57,691 nt of DNA from an uncultured Pelagibacteraceae bacterium (GCA_902589175.1 CACIRX010000007.1:1-57691); one strand, 5' to 3'; shown: positions 9,959 to 19,930, counted from the first letter of the stretch. Notes: generated by a model from the letters alone, not told the origin. Numbers and translations: made by a program.

Positions 9959-10006
9959 TAGTAGTATTTATATATACCAAATTGCCGGAGATTAAACGAC
10001 AGTAAA

Positions 10007-11965
10007 TTACTTTTTTCTTGGAATTAAAGCCCAGTAATCAAGACTTAACAAAACAGATGGATCAAAACGCTTTTCACCATCCTGATGTTGAAACTGATAA
10101 GCCTGTGCATCACCAATTCCATTTGTTCTGATTCGAATTGCACCTAAAGAATCTGATACTTCAACTTTATCTAAAATTAAACTCCAGGCAAAAACAGTTG
10201 TTCCGGCAAAACACGGTGATGCGTGGGTTCCACCGTTGATCGCAATAATTTTGAAAGCATTTGAAAGTCCATTAAACGATAAAGCTCTTGTTAAACTTAT
10301 AACGTGACCGCCATATACAATTCTTTTTCCAAACCTCCCACCTTTTTCAACAAAATGGTTAAAGTGAACTTTGGCGTTGTTCTGGTATAATTTTGTTGCC
10401 ATCATATGTTCAGCCTCTTCAACTGTCATACCATCAATATGATTTATTTTTTCGTCAATAGAATAATCCTCATAACAAAGATCAGAGCCTGAGGCTTTAT
10501 AATCATATCCTGTACAATCAAAATTATATTTTTTTGCAATTTCTACAACCTCTTCACTTGTAAGCTCTTTATTTAATTCCGGTATAGACGGTTCTGCTTT
10601 ATTTAGATTTCTATTTTTTTTTCTAACCATAACCCATCTTTTATAATCAATAACTGGTTCGTCATGCTGGTTAGTGCCTACAGAGTGAACATAAACTACC
10701 CCATTTTCTCCACTTGAATTCTCTTTAATGCCAATCACTTCTGAAGTTGAACTAATTGTATCTCCTGGATAAGCTGGCTTTAAAAACTTACACTCTGCGT
10801 AACCTAAATTGGCAATTGCATTTAATGAGATATCTGGGACAGTTTTACCAAAAGCTATGTTAAATAAAAGAAAATCGTCAATTGGTGATTTTTCTAATGA
10901 GAGTTTTTTTGCAAACTCATCTGAGCAGTGCAGGGCATACCTTGAACCGTATAAAGCTGTGTAAAGTGCACAATCTCCATATGTTATTGTTCGTGGAGTT
11001 GCGTGTATTATTTTTTGTCCTAACTTAAAATTTTCAAAAAAGTTACCAATTTTATATTTACTTGAAGAAGTTTGTATAACTTCTGATTGATCTAGTTCTG
11101 TAACTTTTGAAACAAGCAATTCTGCTTCTATAATTCGTTTTGCATGATTTACGTGTAATTCCTCTATCTGACTGCCTTCAAAAGTAATTACTCCAACATT
11201 TGGGTCCTTTTTTTTTGCATCCTCAAAGGCTGCAACAATTCGTTTTGCTTTATCTAGTTGTTCAGCCGTAGGGGTAAATATTTTATTGCATATTTGTATT
11301 TGTCCGGGGTGTATTAAGGTTTTACCATCAAATCCGAGACCATGACTATAGATGCACTCTTCTTCAAAGCCATTAGCGTCTCTGATGTCATTAAAAACTC
11401 CATCAAGTAGTGATAATTTGTAGGCTTTTGTTGCCATCATACATTTCTCAAAACTTGTGACTAATGCAGTTCTTTTTAGTTCTTCCTCTATACCCAACTC
11501 TGCAGACAAGTCATTAGTTCCCATTACAAAACATTTTAAGTATTTTGATGATTTTGCAATATCATACGCGTTTACAATGGATAAAGCTGTTTCCATCATA
11601 ACCCAAATTTTAGTTTCTTTATTTTTAAGATATTTTTCAAAAGCTTTAACATCTTTAGCTTCATTTACTTTAGGGATTAATATTGCATCGGGATTACATT
11701 TGTCCAAGACCTTAATATCTATTTTACCATCATCAGTATCCAAAGCATTTACTCTTATCACCTGTTCCTTATTTTTGTTTACACCAGAGTTTATAATTTC
11801 GATAATTGCTGTGCGTGCATCATTTCTGGCATTTGCAGCTACCGAGTCTTCTAAGTCGTAAATAATTGCATCTACATCAAGCGTACTACTTTTTTTTAAT
11901 GCTTTTGGATTAGATCCAGGAACATAAAGTACGCTTCTTCTTGGTTTTCTTACATCTTGTCTCAT
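10007..11965 (-). CDS. Fused malyl-CoA-lyase-like and mesaconyl-CoA-hydratase-like enzyme
   Basis: Two enzyme domains are joined in one 652-residue chain. Residues 1-290 are an HpcH/HpaI-type CoA-ester lyase: RRSVLYVPGSNP at the start, then IIYDLEDSV, RVNALDTDD, ILIPKVNE, VMMETALSI and MGTNDLSAELG, with the Mg-binding Glu and Asp in place. Residues 305-652 are a double MaoC/hotdog domain like mesaconyl-CoA hydratase: ITYGDCALYTALYGSR, FLKPAYPGDT, KRWVMVRKKN, then VHFNHFVEK and RIVYGGHVISLTRALSFNGL. In the ethylmalonyl-CoA pathway these activities are separate proteins that hydrate mesaconyl-CoA to beta-methylmalyl-CoA and cleave it to propionyl-CoA and glyoxylate. An itaconate or citramalyl-CoA role is an alternative. 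The start codon shares ATGA with the end of asd. The other pathway enzymes are not in the window. Confidence 0.85.
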   Translation of the reverse strand: MRQDVRKPRRSVLYVPGSNPKALKKSSTLDVDAIIYDLEDSVAANARNDARTAIIEIINSGVNKNKEQVIRVNALDTDDGKIDIKVLDKCNPDAILIPKVNEAKDVKAFEKYLKNKETKIWVMMETALSIVNAYDIAKSSKYLKCFVMGTNDLSAELGIEEELKRTALVTSFEKCMMATKAYKLSLLDGVFNDIRDANGFEEECIYSHGLGFDGKTLIHPGQIQICNKIFTPTAEQLDKAKRIVAAFEDAKKKDPNVGVITFEGSQIEELHVNHAKRIIEAELLVSKVTELDQSEVIQTSSSKYKIGNFFENFKLGQKIIHATPRTITYGDCALYTALYGSRYALHCSDEFAKKLSLEKSPIDDFLLFNIAFGKTVPDISLNAIANLGYAECKFLKPAYPGDTISSTSEVIGIKENSSGENGVVYVHSVGTNQHDEPVIDYKRWVMVRKKNRNLNKAEPSIPELNKELTSEEVVEIAKKYNFDCTGYDYKASGSDLCYEDYSIDEKINHIDGMTVEEAEHMMATKLYQNNAKVHFNHFVEKGGRFGKRIVYGGHVISLTRALSFNGLSNAFKIIAINGGTHASPCFAGTTVFAWSLILDKVEVSDSLGAIRIRTNGIGDAQAYQFQHQDGEKRFDPSVLLSLDYWALIPRKK

Positions 11966-12978
11966 TTAGATAAATGTTCCTCAATTAGCATTTCAGCGAT
12001 TTGGATTGTATTTAAAGCAGCACCTTTCCTTAAATTATCAGAAACTACCCAAATAGATAATCCATTTTTTGTAGACGTATCCTCTCGAATTCGCGATACA
12101 TACGTGTCATCATTTCCAGCACACTCTTTTGGAGTTACATAACCTCCATCAGCTCTTTCATCAAGTAGTGTGCACCCAGGAGCATTTTTAATAGCTTCAC
12201 GTGCTTCTTCTACTGAAATTTTGTTTTCAAATTCAATATTTACAGCTTCAGAGTGACCAATAAATACAGGAACGCGAACGCATGTGGCGCTAAAGCTGAT
12301 CTCACTACTTAAAATTTTATGAGTTTCTTGTCTCATTTTTAATTCTTCTTTTGTGTATCCATCATCCATGAATTTATCAATATGAGGTATGACATTAAAG
12401 GCAATTGGTTTGGTAAACTTAACATTATCTTTAATATCATCAGAGAACATATTTTTTGTTTGCTCAAACAACTCGTCCATACCAGCCTTACCTGCACCCG
12501 AAACAGATTGATAAGTTGATACAATAACTTTTTTTATTTTTGAAATTTCGTGCAATGGTTTTAAGGCAACCACCAATTGAATTGTTGAGCAGTTTGGATT
12601 AGCAATTATATTTCTTTTTTTATAATTATTTAGATCACTTGGGTTAACCTCAGGTACGACCAGAGGAATATCTTCTTCCATTCTAAAATGACTAGAGTTA
12701 TCTATAACAATACAGTTTTTTTCTGCAAACTTTGGTGCCCATTCCTTTGAGGTACTAGCTCCTGCAGAGAAGAGTGCCAATTCTACTTTTGAAGGATCAA
12801 ACTTTTCAATAGATTCTACAATTAGTCTATCCTCCCCAAATTCAATTCCCATGCCTTCACTTCTACTAGAAGCTACAGGAAATATTTTTGACGCATCATA
12901 TTTTTTTTCAGAGAGAATATTTAACATTTCTCTTCCAACATTTCCTGTGGCACCCACTATAGCAATATTAAAATTCAT
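11962..12978 (-). CDS. asd: Aspartate-semialdehyde dehydrogenase
   Basis: Reduces aspartyl phosphate to aspartate semialdehyde, the branch point to lysine, diaminopimelate, threonine and methionine. The NADP-binding loop AIVGATGNVGREM starts at residue 6, the SAGAS motif is at 71-75, and the catalytic cysteine is in ANPNCSTIQ (Cys130). QSVSGAGK and the RVPVFIGHSE block with its catalytic histidine follow. The length of 338 is normal. It follows leuB by 3 bases and overlaps the fused lyase/hydratase by 4 bases, so all belong to one leu-asd transcription unit. dapF, which uses its product line, is 7 kb away. Confidence 0.96.
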   Translation of the reverse strand: MNFNIAIVGATGNVGREMLNILSEKKYDASKIFPVASSRSEGMGIEFGEDRLIVESIEKFDPSKVELALFSAGASTSKEWAPKFAEKNCIVIDNSSHFRMEEDIPLVVPEVNPSDLNNYKKRNIIANPNCSTIQLVVALKPLHEISKIKKVIVSTYQSVSGAGKAGMDELFEQTKNMFSDDIKDNVKFTKPIAFNVIPHIDKFMDDGYTKEELKMRQETHKILSSEISFSATCVRVPVFIGHSEAVNIEFENKISVEEAREAIKNAPGCTLLDERADGGYVTPKECAGNDDTYVSRIREDTSTKNGLSIWVVSDNLRKGAALNTIQIAEMLIEEHLSK

Positions 12979-12981
12979 AAT

Positions 12982-14091
12982 TTAAAAGTTTTCTTTCAAT
13001 TGATTTAATATTTGATCACCCATTTCAACTGTTGATAGGTTTTTGTTATCATCGCCTATTAAATCCGCAGTTTTAAAGCCACTGGCAAGTACATTATTTA
13101 CAGCCTTATTTATAAGATCTGATTCCTTGTCCATATTGAATGAGTACTTTAAACACATCGCAAAACTAAGAATAGATGCAATTGGGTTTGCTATTCCTTT
13201 ACCAGCTATGTCTGGCGCAGACCCATGAACTGGCTCGTATAAAGACTTTCTAAAATTATTACTATCGACTGCACCCAAAGAAGCAGAGGGCAACATTCCA
13301 AGCGAACCTGTGAGCATGGCCGCCTCATCTGAAAGAATGTCTCCAAATAAATTATCAGTAACAATAACATCAAATTGTTTAGGGTTTCTAACTAATTGCA
13401 TCGCACAATTATCTGCATACATATGAGATAACTCGACATTTGAATATTCATTTTCATGCACATGAGAGACTTCTTCTCTCCACAATATTCCAGACTCCAT
13501 TACATTTGATTTTTCACAAGAAGTAACCCTGTTACCTCTTTTGCTTGCAAGTTCAAATGCTATACGTGCAACTCTTCTAACTTCTTCAGTGCTATAAGAT
13601 TGAGTGTTAATTCCAACACGATTTCCGTTACCTTTATCTTCAATACCTCTTGGTTCACCAAAATAAATACCACCAGTAAGCTCTCTAACAATTAATATAT
13701 CGAGACCTGATACTAAGTCTGGTTTAAGAGAAGAGGCGTCAACCATTGACTCAAAACATAGAGCAGGCCTTAAGTTTGCAAACAAGTCTAATTCTTTTCT
13801 AATTCTCAAAAGGCCTTGTTCAGGTTTAAGAGAAAAATCTAAATTATCCCACTTTTCTCCACCCACAGCACCAAGTAAAACTGCGTGAGAGTTTTTAGCT
13901 TTTTCAAGAGTCTCATCAGATAGAGGGGTGCCATAGCGATCAAAGGCAGATCCACCAATATCGTCCTCTTCTATCTCAAATTTAACTTTACTAAGTTCAC
14001 CAATACTCTTAGCAACCTTTATGACCTCCTTCATTACTTCAGGCCCTATACCGTCGCCAGGTAAGACTAATAATTTATAAGAATTGCTCAT
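12982..14091 (-). CDS. leuB: 3-isopropylmalate dehydrogenase
   Basis: Third step of leucine biosynthesis: NAD-dependent oxidative decarboxylation of 3-isopropylmalate. The N-terminus [25 protein letters not shown] near residue 73, LRPALCFES near 107, the [13 protein letters not shown] loop that distinguishes LeuB from isocitrate dehydrogenase, and the metal-binding [14 protein letters not shown] are all visible. [19 protein letters not shown] marks the NAD-binding end. 369 residues is the usual size. It overlaps leuD by 4 bases (ATGA), a sign of translational coupling. Confidence 0.97.
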   Translation of the reverse strand: MSNSYKLLVLPGDGIGPEVMKEVIKVAKSIGELSKVKFEIEEDDIGGSAFDRYGTPLSDETLEKAKNSHAVLLGAVGGEKWDNLDFSLKPEQGLLRIRKELDLFANLRPALCFESMVDASSLKPDLVSGLDILIVRELTGGIYFGEPRGIEDKGNGNRVGINTQSYSTEEVRRVARIAFELASKRGNRVTSCEKSNVMESGILWREEVSHVHENEYSNVELSHMYADNCAMQLVRNPKQFDVIVTDNLFGDILSDEAAMLTGSLGMLPSASLGAVDSNNFRKSLYEPVHGSAPDIAGKGIANPIASILSFAMCLKYSFNMDKESDLINKAVNNVLASGFKTADLIGDDNKNLSTVEMGDQILNQLKENF

Positions 14092-14714
14092 TTTATTTGC
14101 TGGCTATACAACCAGGGTGTTCTTGACTTTTGCTTATTTTCAAAATCAGAAATATGATTAACTTTAGCTAGTGTCAATCCAATATCGTCTAAACCCTCTA
14201 ATAGGCTAGTTTTTTTCGCTTTATCAAGTTCAAAATTTACCTCATGATTTATATTTTTATCAAAATAAGAAATCTTCTGATTTTCTAAATCAATTGTAAA
14301 ACTAAGACTGTTTTCCGCTGCTTTTTGTAATTTAGTTACTTCAGACTCATCTAATTTGATTGGAAGAATACCATTCTTGAAACAATTATTATAAAAGATA
14401 TCCGCAAAGCTCGAAGCGATGATGCATTTAATACCATAATCTAAGATTGACCAGGGTGCATGTTCACGAGATGACCCGCAGCCAAAATTTTTACCAGTAA
14501 TCAAAATTTGAGAGTCTTTATATTTATCTTGATTAAGGACAAACGAGTCTATAGGTGCATCTTTTTCATCATATCTTAATTCATAAAATAAATTTTTACC
14601 TAAACCTGTTCGCTTAATTGTTTTGAGAAATTGTTTTGGAATAATCATATCAGTATCAACATTCACCATTGGTAAAGGAATTGCATTACTTTCTATTTTT
14701 TTAAATTTTTCCAT
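14088..14714 (-). CDS. leuD: 3-isopropylmalate dehydratase small subunit
   Basis: The swivelling small subunit of isopropylmalate isomerase, which moves the hydroxyl group of isopropylmalate together with LeuC. The 208-residue protein has the family motifs [13 protein letters not shown] near residue 19, the ligand-binding [15 protein letters not shown] near 72, and [19 protein letters not shown]. Its ATG overlaps the stop of leuC by one base. There is no sign of truncation. Confidence 0.96.
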   Translation of the reverse strand: MEKFKKIESNAIPLPMVNVDTDMIIPKQFLKTIKRTGLGKNLFYELRYDEKDAPIDSFVLNQDKYKDSQILITGKNFGCGSSREHAPWSILDYGIKCIIASSFADIFYNNCFKNGILPIKLDESEVTKLQKAAENSLSFTIDLENQKISYFDKNINHEVNFELDKAKKTSLLEGLDDIGLTLAKVNHISDFENKQKSRTPWLYSQQIK

Positions 14715-16117
14715 TATATCTCTCTACAGTCTGATAGTTTTCCATTGATAGCCGCAGCAGCAGCCATAGCTGGACTCATTAAATGAGTACGACCCCCTCT
14801 TCCTTGCCTACCTTCAAAGTTCCTATTTGAAGTGGAAGCACATCTCTCTTGAGGTTTAAGTTTATCGGCATTCATTGCAAGACACATTGAACATCCAGGC
14901 TCTCTCCATTCAAAGCCTGACTCAATAAATATTTTGTCCAAACCCTCCTCTTCTGCCTGCTGTTTAACTAAACCAGACCCAGGAACGATTATTGCATTTA
15001 CATGGTCCGCAACTTTTCTATCTTTTGCAATTTTTGATGCAGCTCTCAGGTCTTCAATCCGTCCATTAGTACATGAACCAATGAATACCTTATCTACTTT
15101 AACCTCTTTAAGTGGTGTATTCGGAACAAGACCCATGTATTCCAAGGCTCTAATCATTGATTTTTTCTTTGTCTCATCGCTTTCATCATCAGGGTTTGGA
15201 ACCAATCCATCAATCGAAACTACATCCTCAGGACTTGTGCCCCAAGTGACTTGTGGAATGATGTCGCTTGCATCAATATTTACTGTTTTGTCATAAGCAG
15301 CACCTTCATCAGAAGCTAGCGATAACCAATAATCTGATGCTGATTGATATTCATTTTCTGCTGGAGAAAATGGTCTACCCTCTAAGTATTCAATTGTTTT
15401 TTCATCAGGACTGATTAAACCAGCTCTTGCTCCTGCTTCAATTGACATGTTACAGACAGTCATTCTTCCCTCCATTGTTAGGGATTTGATCGCATCACCT
15501 GTGTATTCAATAACATACCCAGTGCCCCCAGCTGTTCCAATTGTTTGAATAATCTTTAAAACAATATCTTTTGCTGTGACACCCAGTGGCAGTTCACCTT
15601 GTATATTAATTTGCATATTCTTAGCTTTAGTTTGTACCAATGTTTGAGTTGCAAGAACATGTTCTACTTCAGAAGTTCCAATTCCCCACGCAAGAGCACC
15701 GAAGGCACCGTGTGTTGAAGTATGACTATCACCACAAACGATAGTCATTCCTGGTTGTGTGAAACCTTGCTCCGGTCCGATAATATGGACTATGCCCTGT
15801 CTTTTATCAGACATAGAAAGAAAAGTAATTCCGTGCTCCTTACAATTCTCTTCAAGAGTATCTACCTGTAACTTAGACTCTGGATCTGATATTCCCTCAT
15901 CTCTATTTGTTGTAGGGATATTGTGATCAGCAGTGGCTAATGTAAAATTAGGTTTTCTAACTGATCTGTTTGCAATTTTTAGCCCTTCAAATGCTTGGGG
16001 ACTTGTAACTTCATGAACAAGATGTCTGTCAATATAAATGATTGATGTTCCATCTTCATTTTCTGAAACTAAATGATCATTCCATATTTTATCGTATAAT
16101 GTCTTTGGAGTACTCAT
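14714..16117 (-). CDS. leuC: 3-isopropylmalate dehydratase large subunit
   Basis: Aconitase-family subunit that carries the 4Fe-4S cluster and interconverts 2- and 3-isopropylmalate. The N-terminus is [12 protein letters not shown], followed by [39 protein letters not shown] lies near residue 130. The cluster cysteines are in FIGSCTNGR and in [11 protein letters not shown], and [18 protein letters not shown] is near the end. The length of 467 is normal. It follows rplS by 37 bases, and the leuC-leuD-leuB-asd block after rplS is conserved in many Alphaproteobacteria. Confidence 0.97.
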   Translation of the reverse strand: MSTPKTLYDKIWNDHLVSENEDGTSIIYIDRHLVHEVTSPQAFEGLKIANRSVRKPNFTLATADHNIPTTNRDEGISDPESKLQVDTLEENCKEHGITFLSMSDKRQGIVHIIGPEQGFTQPGMTIVCGDSHTSTHGAFGALAWGIGTSEVEHVLATQTLVQTKAKNMQINIQGELPLGVTAKDIVLKIIQTIGTAGGTGYVIEYTGDAIKSLTMEGRMTVCNMSIEAGARAGLISPDEKTIEYLEGRPFSPAENEYQSASDYWLSLASDEGAAYDKTVNIDASDIIPQVTWGTSPEDVVSIDGLVPNPDDESDETKKKSMIRALEYMGLVPNTPLKEVKVDKVFIGSCTNGRIEDLRAASKIAKDRKVADHVNAIIVPGSGLVKQQAEEEGLDKIFIESGFEWREPGCSMCLAMNADKLKPQERCASTSNRNFEGRQGRGGRTHLMSPAMAAAAAINGKLSDCREI

Positions 16118-16154
16118 AAATAACTTTGATTAACAAAAAAAGATAAAGAAGTAA

Positions 16155-16739
16155 TTATTCTTTTGTTGTTTCTGATTCTTCTGAACTTTCAGCATTATCT
16201 TCGGGAACTTGTTCTTGAGCAGACACATCAACTTCAGATTCTGTTTTTTCCTCAGCTTGAGAAGCATCAGCTACAACTTCAACATTCTCATCTTGAGCAG
16301 GCTCATCAGAAGCAACAATTTCTTCTTCAACAACTTCTTCACTCTCATCAATATATAAACTAGCAAGATCTGGTTGCTTCTTTCGAATTCTCTCAACGAT
16401 CCTTGCTTTCTTACCGGTTAAATCTCTAAGATAGTAAAGCTTAGCTCTTCTGACCTGTCCACTTCTTACAATCGAGATGGAGTCAATAGACGGACTAAAG
16501 ATTGGAAACACTCTTTCTACGCCCTCACCAAAAGAAATTTTTCTTACTGTAAATGAAGAACTTAGACCTCTATTTTTCTTTCTAATACAAACGCCCTCGA
16601 ATGCCTGTATTCTCTCACGAGTACCCTCACGTACCTTAACATTCACTCTTACTGTATCTCCCGGATGGAATTGTGGTATTTTCTTACCTTTGACTAGTGA
16701 CTTTATCTGGTCTTTTTCGAATTGTTCTATGATGTTCAT
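16155..16739 (-). CDS. rplS: Ribosomal protein bL19 with acidic C-terminal tail
   Basis: Protein of the 50S subunit near the 30S interface. Residues 1-120 are a complete L19: [57 protein letters not shown], and [17 protein letters not shown]. The remaining 70 or so residues are an acidic, low-complexity tail rich in Glu, Asp, Ser and Val. Bacterial L19 is normally about 115-120 residues. The tail uses the same kind of composition as the tail of S16 (rpsP, 18003-18521) encoded in the same operon. Its start is the ATG at 16737-16739, 27 bases after trmD. Confidence 0.96.
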   Translation of the reverse strand: MNIIEQFEKDQIKSLVKGKKIPQFHPGDTVRVNVKVREGTRERIQAFEGVCIRKKNRGLSSSFTVRKISFGEGVERVFPIFSPSIDSISIVRSGQVRRAKLYYLRDLTGKKARIVERIRKKQPDLASLYIDESEEVVEEEIVASDEPAQDENVEVVADASQAEEKTESEVDVSAQEQVPEDNAESSEESETTKE

Positions 16740-16766
16740 GGTAGCCTCGCACCGTGTTTTAATACT

Positions 16767-17483
16767 TTATTTCTTCCTTGTCTTGCTTTTTTTGTAGTTT
16801 TTCCATAAATCTGGCCTAACTTTCTTTGTCAGTTTTTCAGATTGTTTTAAGCGCCACTCACTAATATTTCTGTGATTTCCAGAGAGCAATATGTCTGGAA
16901 TTGTCAAATTTTTCCATTTTTTAGGCCTTGTATACTGGGGGTATTCAAGAAGGTCATTTGAGAAGGTCTCTGAACTAGCAGACTTCATGTCACCAAGTGT
17001 TCCTGGCAACAGTCTCACTATTGACTCCACTAAAACCTGGGAAGCTATTTCACCGCCCGCCAGTATATAGTCTCCAATACTTATTTCCTCAATAGGATAG
17101 AAATCGAGTATGCGTTGATCAATGCCTTCATATCTACCACAGAGAATATTAATTCCTTTCATTTTTGAAAAATTAATAACTTTACTTTGAGTTAAAGGAG
17201 TACCGCGAGGACTTAAATATATCATTGGATAACTATTTTTAGATTTTATATTCTTGTAACAAGCATCAATAGACTTCCCGATTACATCTGCTTTTAAAAT
17301 CATACCAGGTCCGCCACCAGCTGTGGTATCATCTACTTTTTTGTAATTACCTTTTGAATATTTTCTCGGATCAATTGTTTTTAATGACCATATTTTTTTC
17401 TTTAATGCCTTACCCACGACTCCTGTATTTAAAAGTCCAGGAAAGCTATTTGGGAAAAGTGTGATAATTTTTACTCGATACAT
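16767..17483 (-). CDS. trmD: tRNA (guanine37-N1)-methyltransferase
   Basis: Methylates G37 next to the anticodon using S-adenosylmethionine, preventing frameshifting. The 238-residue SPOUT-family protein shows VKIITLFPNSFPG at the start, DDTTAGGGPGMILKAD near residue 52, YLSPRGTPLTQ, the knot residues LCGRYEGIDQR and ISIGDYILAGGE, and a basic C-terminus. With rimM read through its frameshift, the gap between the two genes is only 2 bases, in keeping with the conserved rpsP-rimM-trmD-rplS operon. Confidence 0.97.
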   Translation of the reverse strand: MYRVKIITLFPNSFPGLLNTGVVGKALKKKIWSLKTIDPRKYSKGNYKKVDDTTAGGGPGMILKADVIGKSIDACYKNIKSKNSYPMIYLSPRGTPLTQSKVINFSKMKGINILCGRYEGIDQRILDFYPIEEISIGDYILAGGEIASQVLVESIVRLLPGTLGDMKSASSETFSNDLLEYPQYTRPKKWKNLTIPDILLSGNHRNISEWRLKQSEKLTKKVRPDLWKNYKKSKTRKK

Positions 17484-17485
17484 TA

Positions 17486-17991
17486 CTAGCCTATATAGTC
17501 ATTGATATTTTTTGTAATAATAATTTTTTTTATAAGATCAATTTTTTTTATTGTATTTTCACTTATTGGAATAAAGTAGTCTTTAGCATTTTTTTTCTTA
17601 TTTCTAGTAAATCCGATGAACCGTAATTCTGAACAGATATTACTTTTCCAATATTTTTTCCATCATTAGTTTTAACAATTAAATTAATTAATTGATGGTA
17701 ATAGTATTGGTTTAATTTTTTTATAGCTGGTAAATACGATTGATCGATTTCTATTGTAAGCCCTACAATTTTTTCAGCCAACTCCCTTGTTTTAATTTGT
17801 TCACAACTAGCAATATAACCAGTTTTTAACTCTTTCAATTTTTTAAGAGTGATATTTGAATATTTTTTCCCAAGTCTACAGGGGCCATATCTAAATACAT
17901 CGTCTGGCGTTTCTGTATATGATGTAATCTTGAAATGACCCTTTAAACCGTGAACTGCTTTTACTTCTCCAATAACTATCAATTGGGACAT
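17486..17991 (-). CDS. rimM: Ribosome maturation factor RimM, interrupted by a one-base frameshift
   Basis: RimM helps mature the 30S head and binds S19. The first frame runs from 17991 to a stop at 17563-17565, giving 142 residues that end soon after SSDLLEIRKK. The homology clearly continues in the next frame: after the run of eight T (17589-17596, eight A on the coding strand), it reads NAKDYFIPISENTIKKID and on to NDYIG, with a stop at 17486-17488. That is the missing half of the PRC-barrel, whose usual motif is an IPxxxxxxxxID stretch. One extra A would restore a 168-residue protein of normal length, ending 2 bases before trmD. It is either a base-calling or assembly error, or slippage on the A run. 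Confidence 0.85.
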
Positions 17992-18002
17992 AATTAATAA
18001 GC

Positions 18003-18521
18003 TTAGTCTTTTTTCTCCTCTTCTGCTGGAGTCTCTTCCGCTGGAGCTTCGTCTGCTGGAGTCTCTTCTGCTGGAGTCTCTTCCGCTGGAGTCTCTTTCG
18101 CTGGAGCTTCATCAGTTTTTGCTTCTGCTGCTGGAGCTTCCTCTGCTGGAGTCTCTTCCGCTGGAGCTTCAGGAGTAGGCTGATTCTTTGCTTCCTCAGC
18201 TGCAGCTAATCTTTCTTGTGCTTTCTTTTTTGGCTGAGCTTTTTTCGGATTGTTGCCTTGTGCTGGCATTGGTATTACGCCGGCTTCTCCCAAAAATCTT
18301 GCAACCTTATCTGTTGGTTTTGCTCCTTTAGAAATCCACTCTTTAATTGACTCTAAGTTTAGTTGGATCCTATCCTTATTATCTTTTTGTAAAAGAGGAT
18401 TGTACAATCCTACCTTTTCAATAAATCTACCATCTCGCGGACTTCTTGAATCTGCAACTACAACTCTGTATACAGGCCTTTTTTTTGAACCTGCTCTCGA
18501 TAGTCTTATTTTTAACGCCAT
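18003..18521 (-). CDS. rpsP: Ribosomal protein bS16 with long Pro-Ala-Glu tail
   Basis: Assembly protein of the 30S subunit. Residues 1-80 are a normal S16: [37 protein letters not shown], then a [16 protein letters not shown] block. A basic linker follows, and then about 60 residues built from repeats of [10 protein letters not shown] type, giving 172 residues in all. Alphaproteobacterial S16 proteins often have extensions, but this one is long and made of near-identical units. It is followed 11 bases later by rimM and preceded by ffh with 26 bases between. The start is an ATG with GGAG-type sequence nearby. Confidence 0.97.
   Translation of the reverse strand: MALKIRLSRAGSKKRPVYRVVVADSRSPRDGRFIEKVGLYNPLLQKDNKDRIQLNLESIKEWISKGAKPTDKVARFLGEAGVIPMPAQGNNPKKAQPKKKAQERLAAAEEAKNQPTPEAPAEETPAEEAPAAEAKTDEAPAKETPAEETPAEETPADEAPAEETPAEEEKKD
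18010..18175 (-). repeat. Tandem GCTGGAG(T/C)-type repeats in the rpsP tail
   Basis: The coding region of the S16 tail is a run of 15- and 30-base units on the minus strand, each reading roughly as Pro-Ala-Glu-Glu-Thr or Pro-Ala-Glu-Glu-Ala, with single-base differences between copies. Units share the core GCTGGAG on the plus strand. The number of copies could change by slippage without breaking the frame because unit length is a multiple of three. Confidence 0.8.
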
Positions 18522-18547
18522 TTTATTCTCCTTTTATTTGTTAATAA

Positions 18548-19930
18548 TTAAAATTTATTTTTAAAAAAATCACTCGGCATGCCACTTCCAAGTTGGCCTG
18601 CTAACATATTTGGATCAATTGATCCTCCCCCTTTTCTAGATAGCTTCTTCATCATGTCTGACATCTTTCTATGTTGTTTTAGAATTTTATTTATTTCGGA
18701 TACTGAAGTCCCTGACCCTGCCGCTATTCTTTTTTTTCTTGATCCATTAATTATCTTTGGCTTGCTTCGCTCGTATTTTGTCATTGAGAGAATAATTGCT
18801 TCTTGTTGAGCGATTGAATTGTCAGGATTAGTATTTTGTGGGATCTTATCGCTCAGATTACTTAGTCCAGGAATGAATTTCATCATACCCGAAATGCCAC
18901 CCATTTTTTTCATCTGTCTGATTTGACTCAGCAAATCGTCGAGGTCAAATTCTCCTTTTTGCAATTTTTTGGCCATTTCTTCGGCATCTTTTTGAGCAAC
19001 AGTTTCAGCAGCTTTTTCAACTAAGGTTACAATATCTCCCATTCCAAGAATACGATTGGCAATTCGCTCTGGGTGAAATTTTTCAAGGTCATCGACTTGC
19101 TCCCCAACTCCCATAAATTTAATTGGACAATCAGTAATGTACTTCATGCTTAATGCGGCCCCACCCCGAGCATCGCCATCAATCCTAGTAAGAATAGAGC
19201 CAGTAATATTGATTGCTTTTGCAAAATCGCTTGTAACATTCACTGCCTCCTGGCCAGTTAGGCTGTCTAAAACAAGTATCGTTTCTAGAGGGTTAATTTC
19301 TTTTTCCAGCAAACTCAATTCGCTCATTAGCCCTTCTTCAACATTCATTCTCCCCGCTGTATCATATAAAACACAATCAATTTCCTGTAATTCAGCAAAT
19401 TGTTTTGCTCTTGATACAATATCAATAGGTATTTGATTTTCGAGTTTGGGTAAAATTGTTACATCAATTAACTCAGAAAGTTTTTTTAGCTGATCAAAAG
19501 CAGCTGGTCTTGTGGTATCTAATGAAACAAATAAAATCTTCTTATCGTAATTACTTTTGAGATAATTACCGATTTTACCAACAGTCGTTGTCTTGCCAGA
19601 ACCTTGAAGTCCTGCAAATAAATAAGATGAAATTTGATTATCGTTTATTTGGAATTCGGGTGAAGCTGACCCTAAAATTTGAATTAATTGATCATTCACA
19701 ATTTTTGTTATCATTTGCGCAGGCGTTATTGATCGAATAATTTCCTTTCCGATTGCCTCTTTTTTGACATCCTCTATGAATTTTTTTGCAATTGGCAATG
19801 CAACATCAGCTTCGAGAAGAGCTCTTCGAATATCTCTCATTGCGCTATCGAGAGAAACCTCATCAATAGAGCCTGTCTTTTTTAAACTCTTAAATATTTC
19901 CTCAAACCGATTACTAAGGTTTTCAAACAA
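18548..19930 (-). CDS. ffh: Signal recognition particle protein Ffh
   Basis: The GTPase of the signal recognition particle, which carries ribosomes making membrane proteins to FtsY. The 460-residue protein has the N domain first, the G1 loop GLQGSGKTTT (residues 107-116), DTAGRMNVEEGL, TRIDGDARGGAALS, and then the methionine-rich M domain (KKMGGISGMMKFIPG onwards) that binds 4.5S RNA and signal peptides. No 4.5S RNA gene is visible nearby. It starts the minus-strand ffh-rpsP-rimM-trmD-rplS set, and reads away from dapF. Confidence 0.98.
   Translation of the reverse strand: MFENLSNRFEEIFKSLKKTGSIDEVSLDSAMRDIRRALLEADVALPIAKKFIEDVKKEAIGKEIIRSITPAQMITKIVNDQLIQILGSASPEFQINDNQISSYLFAGLQGSGKTTTVGKIGNYLKSNYDKKILFVSLDTTRPAAFDQLKKLSELIDVTILPKLENQIPIDIVSRAKQFAELQEIDCVLYDTAGRMNVEEGLMSELSLLEKEINPLETILVLDSLTGQEAVNVTSDFAKAINITGSILTRIDGDARGGAALSMKYITDCPIKFMGVGEQVDDLEKFHPERIANRILGMGDIVTLVEKAAETVAQKDAEEMAKKLQKGEFDLDDLLSQIRQMKKMGGISGMMKFIPGLSNLSDKIPQNTNPDNSIAQQEAIILSMTKYERSKPKIINGSRKKRIAAGSGTSVSEINKILKQHRKMSDMMKKLSRKGGGSIDPNMLAGQLGSGMPSDFFKNKF

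Noticed and set aside
17563..17991. rimM as a naturally short 142-residue protein
   Set aside because: The lost C-terminal half is present with good homology in the next frame, so the early stop is due to a frameshift.
17891..18112. A lysine- and glutamine-rich frame overlapping the rpsP tail and rimM
   Set aside because: It is the repeat DNA of the S16 tail read in another frame. The S16 and RimM frames have clear homology.
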